Assembly (NCBI GenBank): GCA_964538565.1
Contig: CAZIGW010000045.1
Span: 1 to 14,754 of the forward strand
DNA: 14,754 bases
Source of the DNA: CAYVBN01 sp964538565
GTDB taxonomy: Bacteria > Pseudomonadota > Alphaproteobacteria > Rhizobiales > Xanthobacteraceae
Reading direction: 5' to 3'
The position numbers and the translations under genes were made by a program. This document shows positions 1 to 6,574 of this stretch, piece after piece; the stretch's first letter is position 1, and each line of letters begins with the position of its first letter. The notes under the pieces were generated by a model. It saw only the letters and a program-made list of their open reading frames with translations, had not been told where the DNA came from and ran no database searches.

Positions 1-27
1 CGACCGGTTCTGCGCCGCGTCAAATAA
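1..27 (+). CDS. C-terminal end of an upstream gene (partial, unidentified)
   Basis: Frame 1 reads RPVLRRVK and stops at TAA 25-27, 12 bp before the next start codon. This would be the tail of a gene transcribed with the anti-sigma-like gene at 40. Such genes usually follow their cognate ECF sigma factor, so a sigma factor is the natural guess, but eight residues cannot identify it. Frame 2 is also open and ends at a TGA (41-43) overlapping the next ATG, so the reading frame itself is not certain. Confidence 0.3.
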   Translation, partial: RPVLRRVK

Positions 28-39
28 CAGAGGACTGCC

Positions 40-825
40 ATGAACGATCGCTACTCCCAGGTCACAGAGGACGAGCTGCACGCCTACGTGGACGGCGAGC
101 TCCCGGCCGATCGCCTGAGCGCGGTGGAGACCTGGCTCGCCGCGCATCCCGACGACATGGCGCAGGTCGCCGCCTGGCGCGCCCAGATGGAGGCGATCCG
201 CGCCCGTTACGGGGCGGTCGCCACCGAGCCGGTTCCGCCCCGCTTCGATCTTGCCAAGCTCGCGCGCGGCGGACGCCCCTGGCGCGCAATCGCCACGGCG
301 GCCACGATTGCGGCCTTCGTGGTCGGCGGCGTCGTCGGTTGGGCGGCGCACGGCGTCACGGCTCCGGCGTCGGGCGGATTCCAGGCGTTCACCAAGGATG
401 CGCTCGAAGCGCACGAGCTTTACGTCGTCGAGGTGCGCCACCCGGTGGAGGTGCCGGGCAGCGAAGCGACCCATCTGGTGCAGTGGCTGTCGAAGCGCGT
501 GGGCTATACGTTGCGCGCACCCAATCTGGAAAAGATGGGGCTGCACCTCGTCGGCGGCAGGCTGTTGCCGGGGCCGACGGGAGCGGCCGCGTTCCTGATG
601 TACGAGAACGCCTCGGGTGAGCGCTACACGATCTATTGCGCGCGCGCGGAGAGCCCGCCCACGGCGATGCGGTACGACGTGGCCAAGAAGGTCGGCGCGT
701 TCTACTGGGTCGACGGCGACCTCGCTTACGTGGTGAGCGGAGAAGCCGACCGCAGCCATCTGTGGAAGGTGGCGGAAGCCGCCTACGAGCAGTTCGATCT
801 GCGCAATCCCGGGAAAGGCTCCTGA
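40..825 (+). CDS. membrane-bound anti-sigma factor-like protein
   Basis: Predicted single-pass membrane protein of 261 residues with the layout of RsiW/ChrR-type anti-sigma factors (COG5662-like). A cytoplasmic N-terminal helical part (about 1-75) opens with the typical TEDELHAYVDGELP pattern. One transmembrane helix follows at about 84-107, then a periplasmic domain at about 110-261. The HxxxCxxC zinc motif of ZAS anti-sigma factors is absent: H14 is followed by AYVDGEL without cysteines. An AGAGGA ribosome binding site at 29-34 lies 5 nt before the ATG. The expected role is to sequester an ECF sigma factor until an envelope signal releases it. The partner would be the gene just left of the window. 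The family call rests on the N-terminal pattern and topology; the periplasmic domain matches no fold I can name. Confidence 0.75.
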   Translation: MNDRYSQVTEDELHAYVDGELPADRLSAVETWLAAHPDDMAQVAAWRAQMEAIRARYGAVATEPVPPRFDLAKLARGGRPWRAIATAATIAAFVVGGVVGWAAHGVTAPASGGFQAFTKDALEAHELYVVEVRHPVEVPGSEATHLVQWLSKRVGYTLRAPNLEKMGLHLVGGRLLPGPTGAAAFLMYENASGERYTIYCARAESPPTAMRYDVAKKVGAFYWVDGDLAYVVSGEADRSHLWKVAEAAYEQFDLRNPGKGS

Positions 826-832
826 CCCCGCC

Positions 833-873
833 GCGGCCCCGCCGGATCGATCGCCGAACCGGCCCGCGGCCGC
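833..873. terminator. imperfect inverted repeat between convergent genes
   Basis: GCGGCC (833-838) pairs with GGCCGC (868-873) and CCGG (842-845) pairs with CCGG (859-862), separated by an uneven internal loop and a 13-nt apical loop. It fills most of the 52-bp gap between the stop codons of the anti-sigma-like and dnaJ-like genes. It could serve as a terminator for both strands. No T-tract follows on either side, so intrinsic termination is doubtful and the call is weak in DNA this GC-rich. Confidence 0.25.
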
Positions 874-877
874 CCCG

Positions 878-1870
878 TCAACTCATGTGACGGCGCGGAT
901 CGTAGGGATCGAGCTCGCGCCACTTGCGCATGAGCGCCTCGAACTCCGGGTCGCTCCGCTCCGGCAGCGCCAGACGGACGCTCACCAACAGATCGCCGTT
1001 GTGGCCCTTGCCCGGCATGCCCTTGCCCTTCAGGCGGAACGTGCGACCGGCATTCGTGCCCGGCGGGATGGAGAGATCGACCGCTCCGTCGAGCGTCGGC
1101 ACCCGAACCTTGCCGCCGAGCACGGCCTCGTAGAGCGCGATCGGCAGGTCGAGGCGCAAGTCGGCGCCGTCGCGGGTGAACAGCGGATGCGGCGCGACGT
1201 TCACGGTGATGAGCGCGTCGCCGACCGCGCCCGGTCCCGGAAGGCCCTGCCCCTTGAGCCGGATCTGCTGTCCATCGGCCAGGCCCGCCGGGATCTTCAC
1301 TTCGACATCCTTGCCGGTCGGAAGATGCACGCGCCGGGTCGTTCCCTTCGCCGCCTCCGGCAGCGTGATGGTGATCGCGACCGTAACGTCGCGACCCGCT
1401 TCCGCGGCGGCGAAGGGCGCCTCGTCGAGGTGCTGGAAACCCGCGCGCCACCCGTGGCCGGCGGCGGTGCCGCCGAAGACGTCCTTGAGGACGTCCTCGA
1501 AGCCGCCGAAACCGCTGCGCGTCCTGCCTGAGCTCCGCTTGATCCCTTCGGGCCCCCAGGTGAAGGTCTCGAACCCGCCCTCGCCGCCGAAGCCCGCCCG
1601 CCGACCTCCCGGACCGGCACCGAAGCCCTCGAAACCCTGGAAGCGCGGCTTGCCCTCCGCATCGATCTCGCCGCGGTCGAACGCCTTGCGCTTGTTCTCC
1701 TCGCCGAGGATCTCGTACGCAGCATTGACCTCCGCGAAGCGGTTCGCGGCCTTCGGATCGTTCTTGTTGGCGTCCGGATGCAGCTTCTTGGCGAGGCGCC
1801 GGAAAGCCTTCTTGATCTCGCTTTGGGAGGCGGTCCTCGGGACGCCAAGGACGTCATAGGGATCGCGCAT
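878..1870 (-). CDS. DnaJ-family co-chaperone, CbpA-like (no zinc finger)
   Basis: Hsp40 co-chaperone of 330 residues expected to stimulate the ATPase of DnaK and hand it unfolded clients in the cytoplasm. The J domain covers about 1-68 with the essential HPD triad at 31-33. A Gly/Phe-rich linker spans about 78-135 (FEGFGAG, GFGGFEDV). Two beta-rich substrate-binding domains follow at about 160-330, including IPAGLADGQQIRLKGQG and IPPGTNAGRTFRLKGKG. The four CxxCxGxG repeats of canonical DnaJ are missing, which places it with CbpA/DjlA-like class B proteins rather than dnaJ proper. The ATG at 1868-1870 begins directly at the J domain. The leader contains a hairpin (1890-1920). The lipoprotein gene lies upstream on the same strand. 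I recall a similar DnaJ gene near pdxH in Hyphomicrobiales. Confidence 0.93.
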   Translation of the reverse strand: MRDPYDVLGVPRTASQSEIKKAFRRLAKKLHPDANKNDPKAANRFAEVNAAYEILGEENKRKAFDRGEIDAEGKPRFQGFEGFGAGPGGRRAGFGGEGGFETFTWGPEGIKRSSGRTRSGFGGFEDVLKDVFGGTAAGHGWRAGFQHLDEAPFAAAEAGRDVTVAITITLPEAAKGTTRRVHLPTGKDVEVKIPAGLADGQQIRLKGQGLPGPGAVGDALITVNVAPHPLFTRDGADLRLDLPIALYEAVLGGKVRVPTLDGAVDLSIPPGTNAGRTFRLKGKGMPGKGHNGDLLVSVRLALPERSDPEFEALMRKWRELDPYDPRRHMS

Positions 1871-1889
1871 GTCAAATCACCCAGCCCGG

Positions 1890-1920
1890 AAAACCCCGGT
1901 CATCTGCGACAGATGTGGGG
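1890..1920 (-). terminator. hairpin with T-run in the dnaJ-like gene leader
   Basis: Read on the minus strand, CCCC (1920-1917) and CATCTG (1915-1910) pair with CAGATG (1906-1901) and GGGG (1897-1894) around a TCG loop. TTTT (1893-1890) follows at once. This is the form of an intrinsic terminator, with small unpaired bulges, and would end the lipoprotein transcript. It sits only 19 nt before the dnaJ-like start codon, leaving no room for a downstream promoter. An attenuator or a structured 5' leader is therefore equally possible. Confidence 0.45.
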
Positions 1921-2006
1921 CGAGAACGCACATTTCGCAATGCCGCGCGCACGCTGGGCGGCGGTATGGACGCCTGCACAAGCGATGCCGGAGACCGGGG
2001 CGGTTC

Positions 2007-2513
2007 TTACGAGCGTTTGAGCGGCCGCAGCGCCCGCACTTCCCACTTGCCCCGGTGGACGTGACAGGCCTCGCCCTCGAGCCAAGCCTCGGCGCCGCCG
2101 TGGACATAGCTCGCGAGGAAATCCCGGCATTCGAGCCCGTCCTGCGGATAGGCCGAGGCGACGGCCGTGACGGTGCCGCGGGCCCCCGTATGCGGGTTCT
2201 CCCACGGAACGCTCGCGTGCGGCGCGCCGCGTGCGAGGAGTTCGGCCGCGGCGGCACGCGCGAACACGAGGTCCCCGTCGGCGGGCGCGCTCAGGGGTTC
2301 CGCGGCGCCGGCGGGGGCGACCGAGGCCGTCTGCGCGGGCCCGTCATCCGGGCCGAAGAGCGAGCCGAGCTGATAGGAGAAGCTGCAACCGCCCGTGGCA
2401 AGTCCGAGCATCAGCACGGCCGCCGGCGCGAGTCGCGGCAACAGCCGATGCGGTAGGCGTACGGCAGGCGTTCCTCTATAAGGGACCCGCCGGGACGTCA
2501 GCGAACCGGTCAC
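2007..2513 (-). CDS. RT0821/Lpp0805-like surface lipoprotein (17 kDa antigen family)
   Basis: Small exported lipoprotein of at most 168 residues. A hydrophobic signal segment (about 27-42) ends in LATGGC, with C43 as the likely lipidated cysteine. A variable linker follows. The C-terminal part (about 88-168) resembles the 17 kDa surface antigen domain known from Rickettsia RT0821: WENPHTGARGTV, then ECRDF, GEACHVHRGKWEV near the end. Its molecular function is unknown; the family sits in the envelope. The longest frame opens with a GTG at 2511-2513, only 14 bp from the divergent pdxH ATG and with a long basic lead before the signal. The true start is probably internal, for example the TTG at codon 25, although no good ribosome binding site settles it. 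It lies upstream of the dnaJ-like gene. Confidence 0.75.
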   Translation of the reverse strand: MTGSLTSRRVPYRGTPAVRLPHRLLPRLAPAAVLMLGLATGGCSFSYQLGSLFGPDDGPAQTASVAPAGAAEPLSAPADGDLVFARAAAAELLARGAPHASVPWENPHTGARGTVTAVASAYPQDGLECRDFLASYVHGGAEAWLEGEACHVHRGKWEVRALRPLKRS

Positions 2514-2527
2514 TTGGGAACTCCGGA

Positions 2528-3169
2528 ATGTCCCACACCGATCCGATAGAACACCCGGGCGGGTTAACGAGTGGTGATTTCACCGAGGCGGAGGAGCCGT
2601 TCCGCCTTTTTGCCGCATGGTATGGGGAGGCCGTGCAGGGCGAGCCCTCGGACCCAGACGCCATGGCGCTGTCGACGGTCGACGCCGGCGGACTGCCCAA
2701 CTGCCGCATGGTGCTGATGAAGGGCTACGACGAGCGCGGCTTCGTCTTCTATACCAACCTCGAGAGCCAGAAGGGCCAGGAGCTCCGCGCCGCCCCGCGG
2801 GCGGCGGCCGTCTTCCATTGGAAATCGCTCAAGCGCCAGGTGCGCATCCGCGGGACCGTCGAGACCGTCTCCGACGCGGAAGCCGACGCCTATTTCGCCA
2901 CGCGCCCGCGCCTGGCGCAGATCGGCGCCTGGGCGAGCCGGCAGTCGCGTCCGCTCGAGAGCCGGCTGGCGTTCGAGAAGGCGGTGGCGCTGCAGGCCGC
3001 CAGATACGCAGTCGGCGCGGTGCCGCGGCCGGCGAACTGGTCGGGGTATCGCATCGTGCCGCTCGTCATCGAGTTCTGGCACGACCGGCCGTATCGCCTG
3101 CACGACCGCATCGAATTCCGCCGCAGCACGCCGCAAGGAGCGTGGACCAAGACCCGGCTCTATCCGTAG
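2528..3169 (+). CDS. pdxH: pyridoxamine 5'-phosphate oxidase
   Basis: FMN-dependent cytoplasmic enzyme that oxidises pyridoxine or pyridoxamine 5'-phosphate to pyridoxal 5'-phosphate, the last step of PLP synthesis and salvage. The 213-residue product is close to the usual family length (about 218 in E. coli). The family signature IEFWHDRPYRLHDR is complete at 181-194. Other hallmarks are the N-terminal DPFxLF-like EEPFRLFAAWY (22-32), MVLMKGYDERGFVFYTN (61-77), and RQVRIRG (103-109). The reading frame is open much further upstream. The ATG at 2528 gives the normal family N-terminus and follows a weak GGGA site (2516-2519). The SDR gene follows after 33 bp and is probably in the same operon. 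The product supplies the cofactor needed by the transaminase at 6575-7963, although the two are not linked in transcription. Confidence 0.96.
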   Translation: MSHTDPIEHPGGLTSGDFTEAEEPFRLFAAWYGEAVQGEPSDPDAMALSTVDAGGLPNCRMVLMKGYDERGFVFYTNLESQKGQELRAAPRAAAVFHWKSLKRQVRIRGTVETVSDAEADAYFATRPRLAQIGAWASRQSRPLESRLAFEKAVALQAARYAVGAVPRPANWSGYRIVPLVIEFWHDRPYRLHDRIEFRRSTPQGAWTKTRLYP

Positions 3170-3202
3170 AGTAGCGCTCCGCCGGCGAAGGACCGCTGAC
3201 CA

Positions 3203-3955
3203 ATGCCCACGTCGCAAGCCAACCTGCCGCGCCGCACCTTGCTGCTGACCGGAGCCAGCCGCGGCATCGGTCATGCGACCGTCAAGCGCTTCTCCGCCGC
3301 CGGCTGGCGCGTCATCACCTGCTCGCGCCATCCCTTCCCGGAAAACTGCCCGTGGGAAGCCGGGCCGGAGGATCACATCCAGGTCGATCTCGCCGATCCG
3401 CAGAACACCGAAGAGGCGATCGCCGAGATCAAGCGGCGCCTGGAAACGCACCAGCTGCACGCGCTCGTCAACAACGCCGGCATCTCGCCGAAGGCCACGG
3501 GCGGCGGCCGGCTCGGCACGCTGAACACGACGGACGAGGAGTGGCACCACGTCTTCCAGGTCAACTTCTTCGCGCCCCTGATGCTGGCGCGCGGGCTGCT
3601 CGACGAGCTCAAGGCGGCGAAGGGCTCCGTCGTCAACGTGACTTCGATCGCCAGTTCGCACGTCCATCCCTTCGCCGGCTCGGCCTACGCGACCTCGAAG
3701 GCGGCGCTCGCGGCGCTGACCCGCGAGATGGCGGCCGACTTCGGGCCGCTCGGCGTGCGCGTCAATGCCATCGCGCCCGGGGAGATCGACACGGCCATTC
3801 TCTCGCCCGGTACCGACAAGATCGTCGCCGGGATCCCGCTGCGCCGCCTGGGCACGACGGACGAGGTGGCGAAGATCATCTATGTGCTGTGCACCGAGAC
3901 CTCGTCCTACGTGACGGGCGCCGAGATCCACATCAACGGCGGCCAACACGTGTGA
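3203..3955 (+). CDS. SDR family NAD(P)-dependent oxidoreductase
   Basis: Classical short-chain dehydrogenase/reductase of 250 residues with a Rossmann fold. The cofactor loop TGASRGIG is at 16-23, the acidic/adenine-site VDLAD at 61-65, and NNAG at 90-93. Catalytic residues are N121 (VNFF), S148, and Y162/K166 in YATSK. The segment after the active site reads RVNAIAPGEIDT (186-197), and the C-terminus shows the usual GAEIHINGG. Residue 40-42 context (CSR) after the second strand hints at NADP preference, but this is a guess. The substrate cannot be told from sequence. The ATG follows GAAGGA (3187-3192). The 33-bp distance from pdxH suggests one transcript. FabG-like reductases share these motifs, so a FabG paralogue is the main alternative. 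Confidence 0.93.
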   Translation: MPTSQANLPRRTLLLTGASRGIGHATVKRFSAAGWRVITCSRHPFPENCPWEAGPEDHIQVDLADPQNTEEAIAEIKRRLETHQLHALVNNAGISPKATGGGRLGTLNTTDEEWHHVFQVNFFAPLMLARGLLDELKAAKGSVVNVTSIASSHVHPFAGSAYATSKAALAALTREMAADFGPLGVRVNAIAPGEIDTAILSPGTDKIVAGIPLRRLGTTDEVAKIIYVLCTETSSYVTGAEIHINGGQHV

Positions 3956-3991
3956 GGCGGCACGGCGGGCTTCGCTGTCGAGCGCTGCGGA

Positions 3992-4969
3992 CTATAGCCA
4001 CTTCTTCCACTTGAAGAAGATGTAGGGAAGCACCGCCGCGACCAGCATCAGGATGAGTGCCAGCGGGTAGCCATACTCGAAATCCAGCTCCGGCATGTGC
4101 TTGAAGTTCATGCCGTAGATCGAGGCGACGAGCGTGGGCGGCATCAGCACCACGGCGGCGACCGAGAAGATCTTGATGATGTTGTTCTGCTCCAGGCTGA
4201 CGACGCCGAGCATTGCGTCGAGCAGGAAGGTGATCTTGTTCGACAGGTAGCTCGCGTGATCGGAGAGCGACTGCACGTCGCGCTGCATGCCCTTGAGCTG
4301 CGCCCTCACCTCCTTGGCCCAGCGCATGCTGTCCGCCTCGTTGGCGAGATAGAGCAGGAGCCGCCCGATCGAGACGAGGCTCTCGCGCGCTTTCGAGGTC
4401 AGGTCGCCCTTCTGGCCGATGGTCTTGAGAATGTCGTTGTAGCTGCGCGAGCGGTCGGCGACCGAGCCCTCGGGTTCGAAAATGTCGTGCGAGACCTGGT
4501 CCATCTCGGCGCCGATCCGCTCGAGAATGTCGGCCGAACGGTCGATGACGGCGTCGAGCAGTTCCATCATCGCCAGTTCGCCGGTGATGGACGGAGGGCA
4601 TTGCCGTGCCAGCTTGGCGCCCACGATGGTGAAAGGACGCGGCTCGTCGTAGCGCACGGTCACCAGCCGGTGGCCGGCCAGGATGAAGGTCACGGCCGTC
4701 GTGCGCGGCGTCGCCGTCTCCGACTGGCACAGCAGGGTGGCCGTCATGTAACGGGCGCCGTTCTCGACGTAGAGACGGCTTGTCACCTCGATTTCCTGCA
4801 TCTCCTCCCGGGTCGGCACGGCGATCCCGAGCGTGCGCTCGACCAGTCGATCCTCCGGAACGGTCGGGCCGACAAGATCGATCCAGACGGCGGCCTCGGG
4901 AATGCTGCCGCCCTCCTCGACCAGCTGGCGCTCGAGCGAAGTCCCCTGCGGTACGTAAACCGAAAGCAT
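3992..4969 (-). CDS. corA: CorA-type magnesium/divalent cation transporter
   Basis: Inner-membrane channel of the CorA (2-TM-GxN) family for Mg2+ and possibly Co2+/Ni2+. The 325-residue protein has a long cytoplasmic N-terminal alpha/beta and helical funnel part (about 1-265). Two C-terminal transmembrane helices follow (about 267-286 and 300-319). The diagnostic YGMN motif closes the first helix (GMN at 286-288), followed by the periplasmic loop FKHMPELDFEYGYP, and the tail is the typical basic FKWKKWL. The frame stays open upstream to about 5497, but that part is low-complexity and not protein-like. The ATG at 4967-4969 gives the normal family start MLSVYVP and has a G-run (4975-4980) before it. 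It is convergent with the SDR gene, 36 bp apart, with no obvious hairpin between. Confidence 0.94.
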   Translation of the reverse strand: MLSVYVPQGTSLERQLVEEGGSIPEAAVWIDLVGPTVPEDRLVERTLGIAVPTREEMQEIEVTSRLYVENGARYMTATLLCQSETATPRTTAVTFILAGHRLVTVRYDEPRPFTIVGAKLARQCPPSITGELAMMELLDAVIDRSADILERIGAEMDQVSHDIFEPEGSVADRSRSYNDILKTIGQKGDLTSKARESLVSIGRLLLYLANEADSMRWAKEVRAQLKGMQRDVQSLSDHASYLSNKITFLLDAMLGVVSLEQNNIIKIFSVAAVVLMPPTLVASIYGMNFKHMPELDFEYGYPLALILMLVAAVLPYIFFKWKKWL

Positions 4970-5202
4970 GCCATCCCCCCGCCGTCGGTCCCGTCCGGTG
5001 CAGGACTCGCCCCGTCGCCCGCCGCAGTCATGGCCCGATCGCGGCGGCTTCCGCAAGCGTTTACGTCTGGGGGCGGCCGGCTCTCCTTCACTCCGCGGAG
5101 CAGGAAAACCGACCGCGACGGATGGCGAGCGACGAACATCCGCACACGCCGCCGGACAGCGGACGCCGAGGACTGGACGGGCGGAGTTGAGGCGAGGCGG
5201 TC
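4970..5202. other. intergenic leader region upstream of corA
   Basis: 233 bp separate the corA start from the stop of the small gene at 5203. Several overlapping frames are open here on both strands, but all are Arg/Pro-rich and none has a good ribosome binding site or family resemblance, so I read them as GC-driven noise. A corA promoter and leader should lie here. I could not recognise a magnesium-sensing riboswitch or a clear promoter. GCGG/CCGC at about 5197-5212 is a weak hairpin at the 3' end of the small gene. Confidence 0.4.
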
Positions 5203-5394
5203 TCAGGCCGCTTCGTCGGTAATATGCGGCGGCAGGTGCGGCTCGCTCGGAGCGTAGGCAGGGTTGCGCGAATCGCTTTGGTAGCGCACGGCCGCAGCAA
5301 CCGCTGAAATCCCGATCCGCAAGTAACGGGCGTCGAGGTCGAGCGGGTTTTTCATGCTTTCTGGCTCGATCGACGAGACATCGACTGTCTTCAT
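5203..5394 (-). CDS. small conserved-looking hypothetical protein (63 aa)
   Basis: A 63-residue ORF with no family that I recognise. It starts at ATG 5392-5394 directly after a near-perfect Shine-Dalgarno GAGGAGGA (5405-5398), the best in the window, which is the main reason to call it a gene. The N-terminus is acidic (SSIEPESMKNPLDLD). A short mildly hydrophobic, possibly helical stretch ARYLRIGISAVAAAVRY lies at about 22-38, and the tail is Pro/His-rich and polar (EPHLPPHITDEAA). There is no signal peptide, no full-length membrane helix and no cysteine. It is followed after 233 bp by corA on the same strand. It may be a small regulator, a membrane-associated peptide or a stress protein; nothing in the sequence decides. 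Confidence 0.65.
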   Translation of the reverse strand: MKTVDVSSIEPESMKNPLDLDARYLRIGISAVAAAVRYQSDSRNPAYAPSEPHLPPHITDEAA

Positions 5395-5397
5395 GTT

Positions 5398-5405
5398 TCC
5401 TCCTC
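5398..5405 (-). promoter_or_regulatory. strong ribosome binding site for the 63-aa ORF
   Basis: GAGGAGGA on the minus strand, followed by AAC and the ATG at 5394-5392. It is an almost complete match to the anti-SD sequence and far stronger than the sites of the neighbouring genes, which suggests high translation of the small ORF. The spacing to the ATG is short (3-7 nt depending on which GAGG pairs). Confidence 0.7.
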
Positions 5406-5814
5406 AACGTGGTGCGCAGGTGTGTCTCTACACGTCCATGACGGCGGAAGTGCGCAAGAATTGGTGACTCACCATGACATTTCGGGACACCACGCAATGG
5501 CTTGCGTCGCGCCCTTTGAGTGGCGGGTGAATTTCGCCGCGCGCGCGAGCGTCGTAGAACAACAACGTCCGCCTGGTAAACGAACCCTTAGTCACTTTCG
5601 GGCAGGTTATCCTCTGCACGAATCGACCCATCGGTCATTGCGTCAGGCAGTAACGGTAGCGGGCTCTCCCAGGTGCGACATTCGTGCAACACCCGTTCGG
5701 CGAAGATCAGAGAGCCAGCCGGCGCGCCTAGAACGGACAAGCGAATTTCGTTAAGAACGGATTCCACGAGTCCCTTTCCTTGGCGAAATCCGGGCCCAAA
5801 AGAGTGAGGCAACG
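5406..5814. other. gene-poor divergent region with lower GC
   Basis: About 410 bp between the divergent 63-aa gene (-) and the L,D-transpeptidase gene (+). By eye it is less GC-rich than the flanking genes. It should carry both promoters. Several short frames are open on both strands. The only one with a plausible ribosome binding site is the 59-codon ORF at 5588-5767. I found no match to the alphaproteobacterial EcfG stress promoter (GGAAC-N16/17-GTT) and no tRNA or repeat. Confidence 0.4.
5588..5767 (-). CDS. possible small protein (59 aa), doubtful
   Basis: Unrecognised. The start chosen is GTG 5765-5767, preceded by AGGAAAGGGA (5780-5771), a usable ribosome binding site. The product would begin MESVLNEIRLSVLGAPAGSL and continue with balanced composition (LIFAERVLHECRTWE, then PLPLLPDAMTDG), ending in an acidic tail. 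This is more protein-like than other noise frames in the window, which are dominated by Arg and Pro. Against it are the lack of any known family, the lower third-position GC than in neighbouring genes, and the position in what must also be a promoter region. Reading on upstream to an ATG at 5876-5878 would overlap the transpeptidase gene and is unlikely. Confidence 0.35.
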   Translation of the reverse strand: MESVLNEIRLSVLGAPAGSLIFAERVLHECRTWESPLPLLPDAMTDGSIRAEDNLPESD

Positions 5815-6480
5815 ATGGCAGCACGCATGATTGTGTTTGCGTTCGCAGGTCTGCTGCTCGGCGGTTGCATGCAATCAACGATCGAACCCGCCTCGGACGC
5901 CAATCTGAAGCCGCGCGATCGCGAATTGTTGGCGCATGCGCCTTACGCCAAGGTCAACATTCCCGAACAATATCAACGCCATATCGTCGAGTACCCGCGC
6001 AAGGAGGCGCCCGGAACGATCGTGGTCGATTCCGATGCGCGGTATCTCTACTACGTGCTGCCCGGCGGCAAGGCGATCCGCTACGGCGTGACCGTGGGCG
6101 AGGAAGCGCTGGCGTGGTCGGGCGTCGCCCGCGTCGGCGCCAAGGAGGAATGGCCCTCCTGGGTCCCGACCCCGGAAATCAAGAAGCGCATAGCCGGCCT
6201 GCCGAACTTCGTCAGCGGCGGCCCGCACAACCCGATGGGCGCCCGCGCGCTCTATCTCTACGAAGGCAACAAGGACACGCTCTACCGCATTCACGGGACG
6301 AACCAGCCCGAGTACATCGGTCAGGCGATCTCGTCCGGCTGCATTCGTCTGACGAACGAAGACATCATCGATCTCTACAACCGCGTGAAGCTCGGCACCA
6401 CGGTGGTGGTGCTCGCGCCCGGGCACGGCAATTCGGCGGCCAATCCGCGTATCGCCTTCACGGGCGGTCGCGAGAGCTGA
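5815..6480 (+). CDS. L,D-transpeptidase (YkuD domain) lipoprotein
   Basis: Periplasmic enzyme that makes 3-3 peptidoglycan cross-links or attaches proteins to meso-diaminopimelate. The 221-residue product has a lipoprotein signal: hydrophobic 5-16 and lipobox LLGGC with C18. The YkuD domain covers about 66-200. The catalytic motif is complete: H160 in RIHGTNQPEYIG, then SSGCIRLTNEDI with the nucleophile C176 and R178. GVTVGEEALAWSGVARVG (91-108) and the WPSWVPTPEI segment (113-122) are typical of the ErfK/YbiS/YcfS/YnhG group common in Hyphomicrobiales. The ATG follows GAGG at 5806-5809. A strong terminator lies 24 bp after the stop, so this is probably a single-gene transcript. The specific cellular role among paralogues cannot be assigned. 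Confidence 0.95.
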   Translation: MAARMIVFAFAGLLLGGCMQSTIEPASDANLKPRDRELLAHAPYAKVNIPEQYQRHIVEYPRKEAPGTIVVDSDARYLYYVLPGGKAIRYGVTVGEEALAWSGVARVGAKEEWPSWVPTPEIKKRIAGLPNFVSGGPHNPMGARALYLYEGNKDTLYRIHGTNQPEYIGQAISSGCIRLTNEDIIDLYNRVKLGTTVVVLAPGHGNSAANPRIAFTGGRES

Positions 6481-6504
6481 CGATCGGACGAGCGGAGATC
6501 TGCG

Positions 6505-6538
6505 GACGGCGCCGGCATCCCGGCGCCGTCTTGCTTTT
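6505..6538 (+). terminator. intrinsic terminator of the L,D-transpeptidase gene
   Basis: A perfect 11-bp stem, GACGGCGCCGG (6505-6515) with CCGGCGCCGTC (6520-6530), closes a CATC loop and is followed by TTGCTTTT (6531-6538). It lies 24 bp downstream of the stop codon at 6478-6480. On the opposite strand there is no T-run, so it should act mainly for the plus-strand gene. Confidence 0.88.
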
Positions 6539-6574
6539 GAGCGTCACCCCGGTTGTGCGTGGGTGCAAGGCCGT

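Noticed and set aside
1869..2456. Plus-strand frame starting at the dnaJ-like start codon with a zinc-ribbon-like CDRCGARTHISQC stretch
   Set aside because: The frame continues without a stop straight through the antisense of the lipoprotein gene, becomes Arg-rich, and lacks a ribosome binding site. The cysteine spacing appears to be chance.
3956..3991. Possible bidirectional terminator between the SDR and corA stop codons
   Set aside because: Only short, unconvincing GC pairings and no T-run on either strand.
4970..5497. N-terminal extension of the CorA frame
   Set aside because: The extension is basic and low-complexity, overlaps the 63-aa gene, and CorA proteins normally begin where the 4969 start places it.
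5428..5631. 67-codon minus-strand frame in the gap before the L,D-transpeptidase gene
   Set aside because: No ribosome binding site before its ATG, overlaps the slightly better 59-codon frame, and no recognisable family.
5422..5754. 110-codon plus-strand GTG-started frame in the same gap
   Set aside because: Composition is Arg/Ser/His-rich and unlike a folded protein, no family resemblance, and it runs antisense to the likelier small frame.
5720..5760. Possible EcfG-type stress promoter (GAAC ... CGTT near 5725-5750)
   Set aside because: The first box lacks the GG of GGAAC and the spacing is about 14 instead of 16-17, so it does not meet the consensus.
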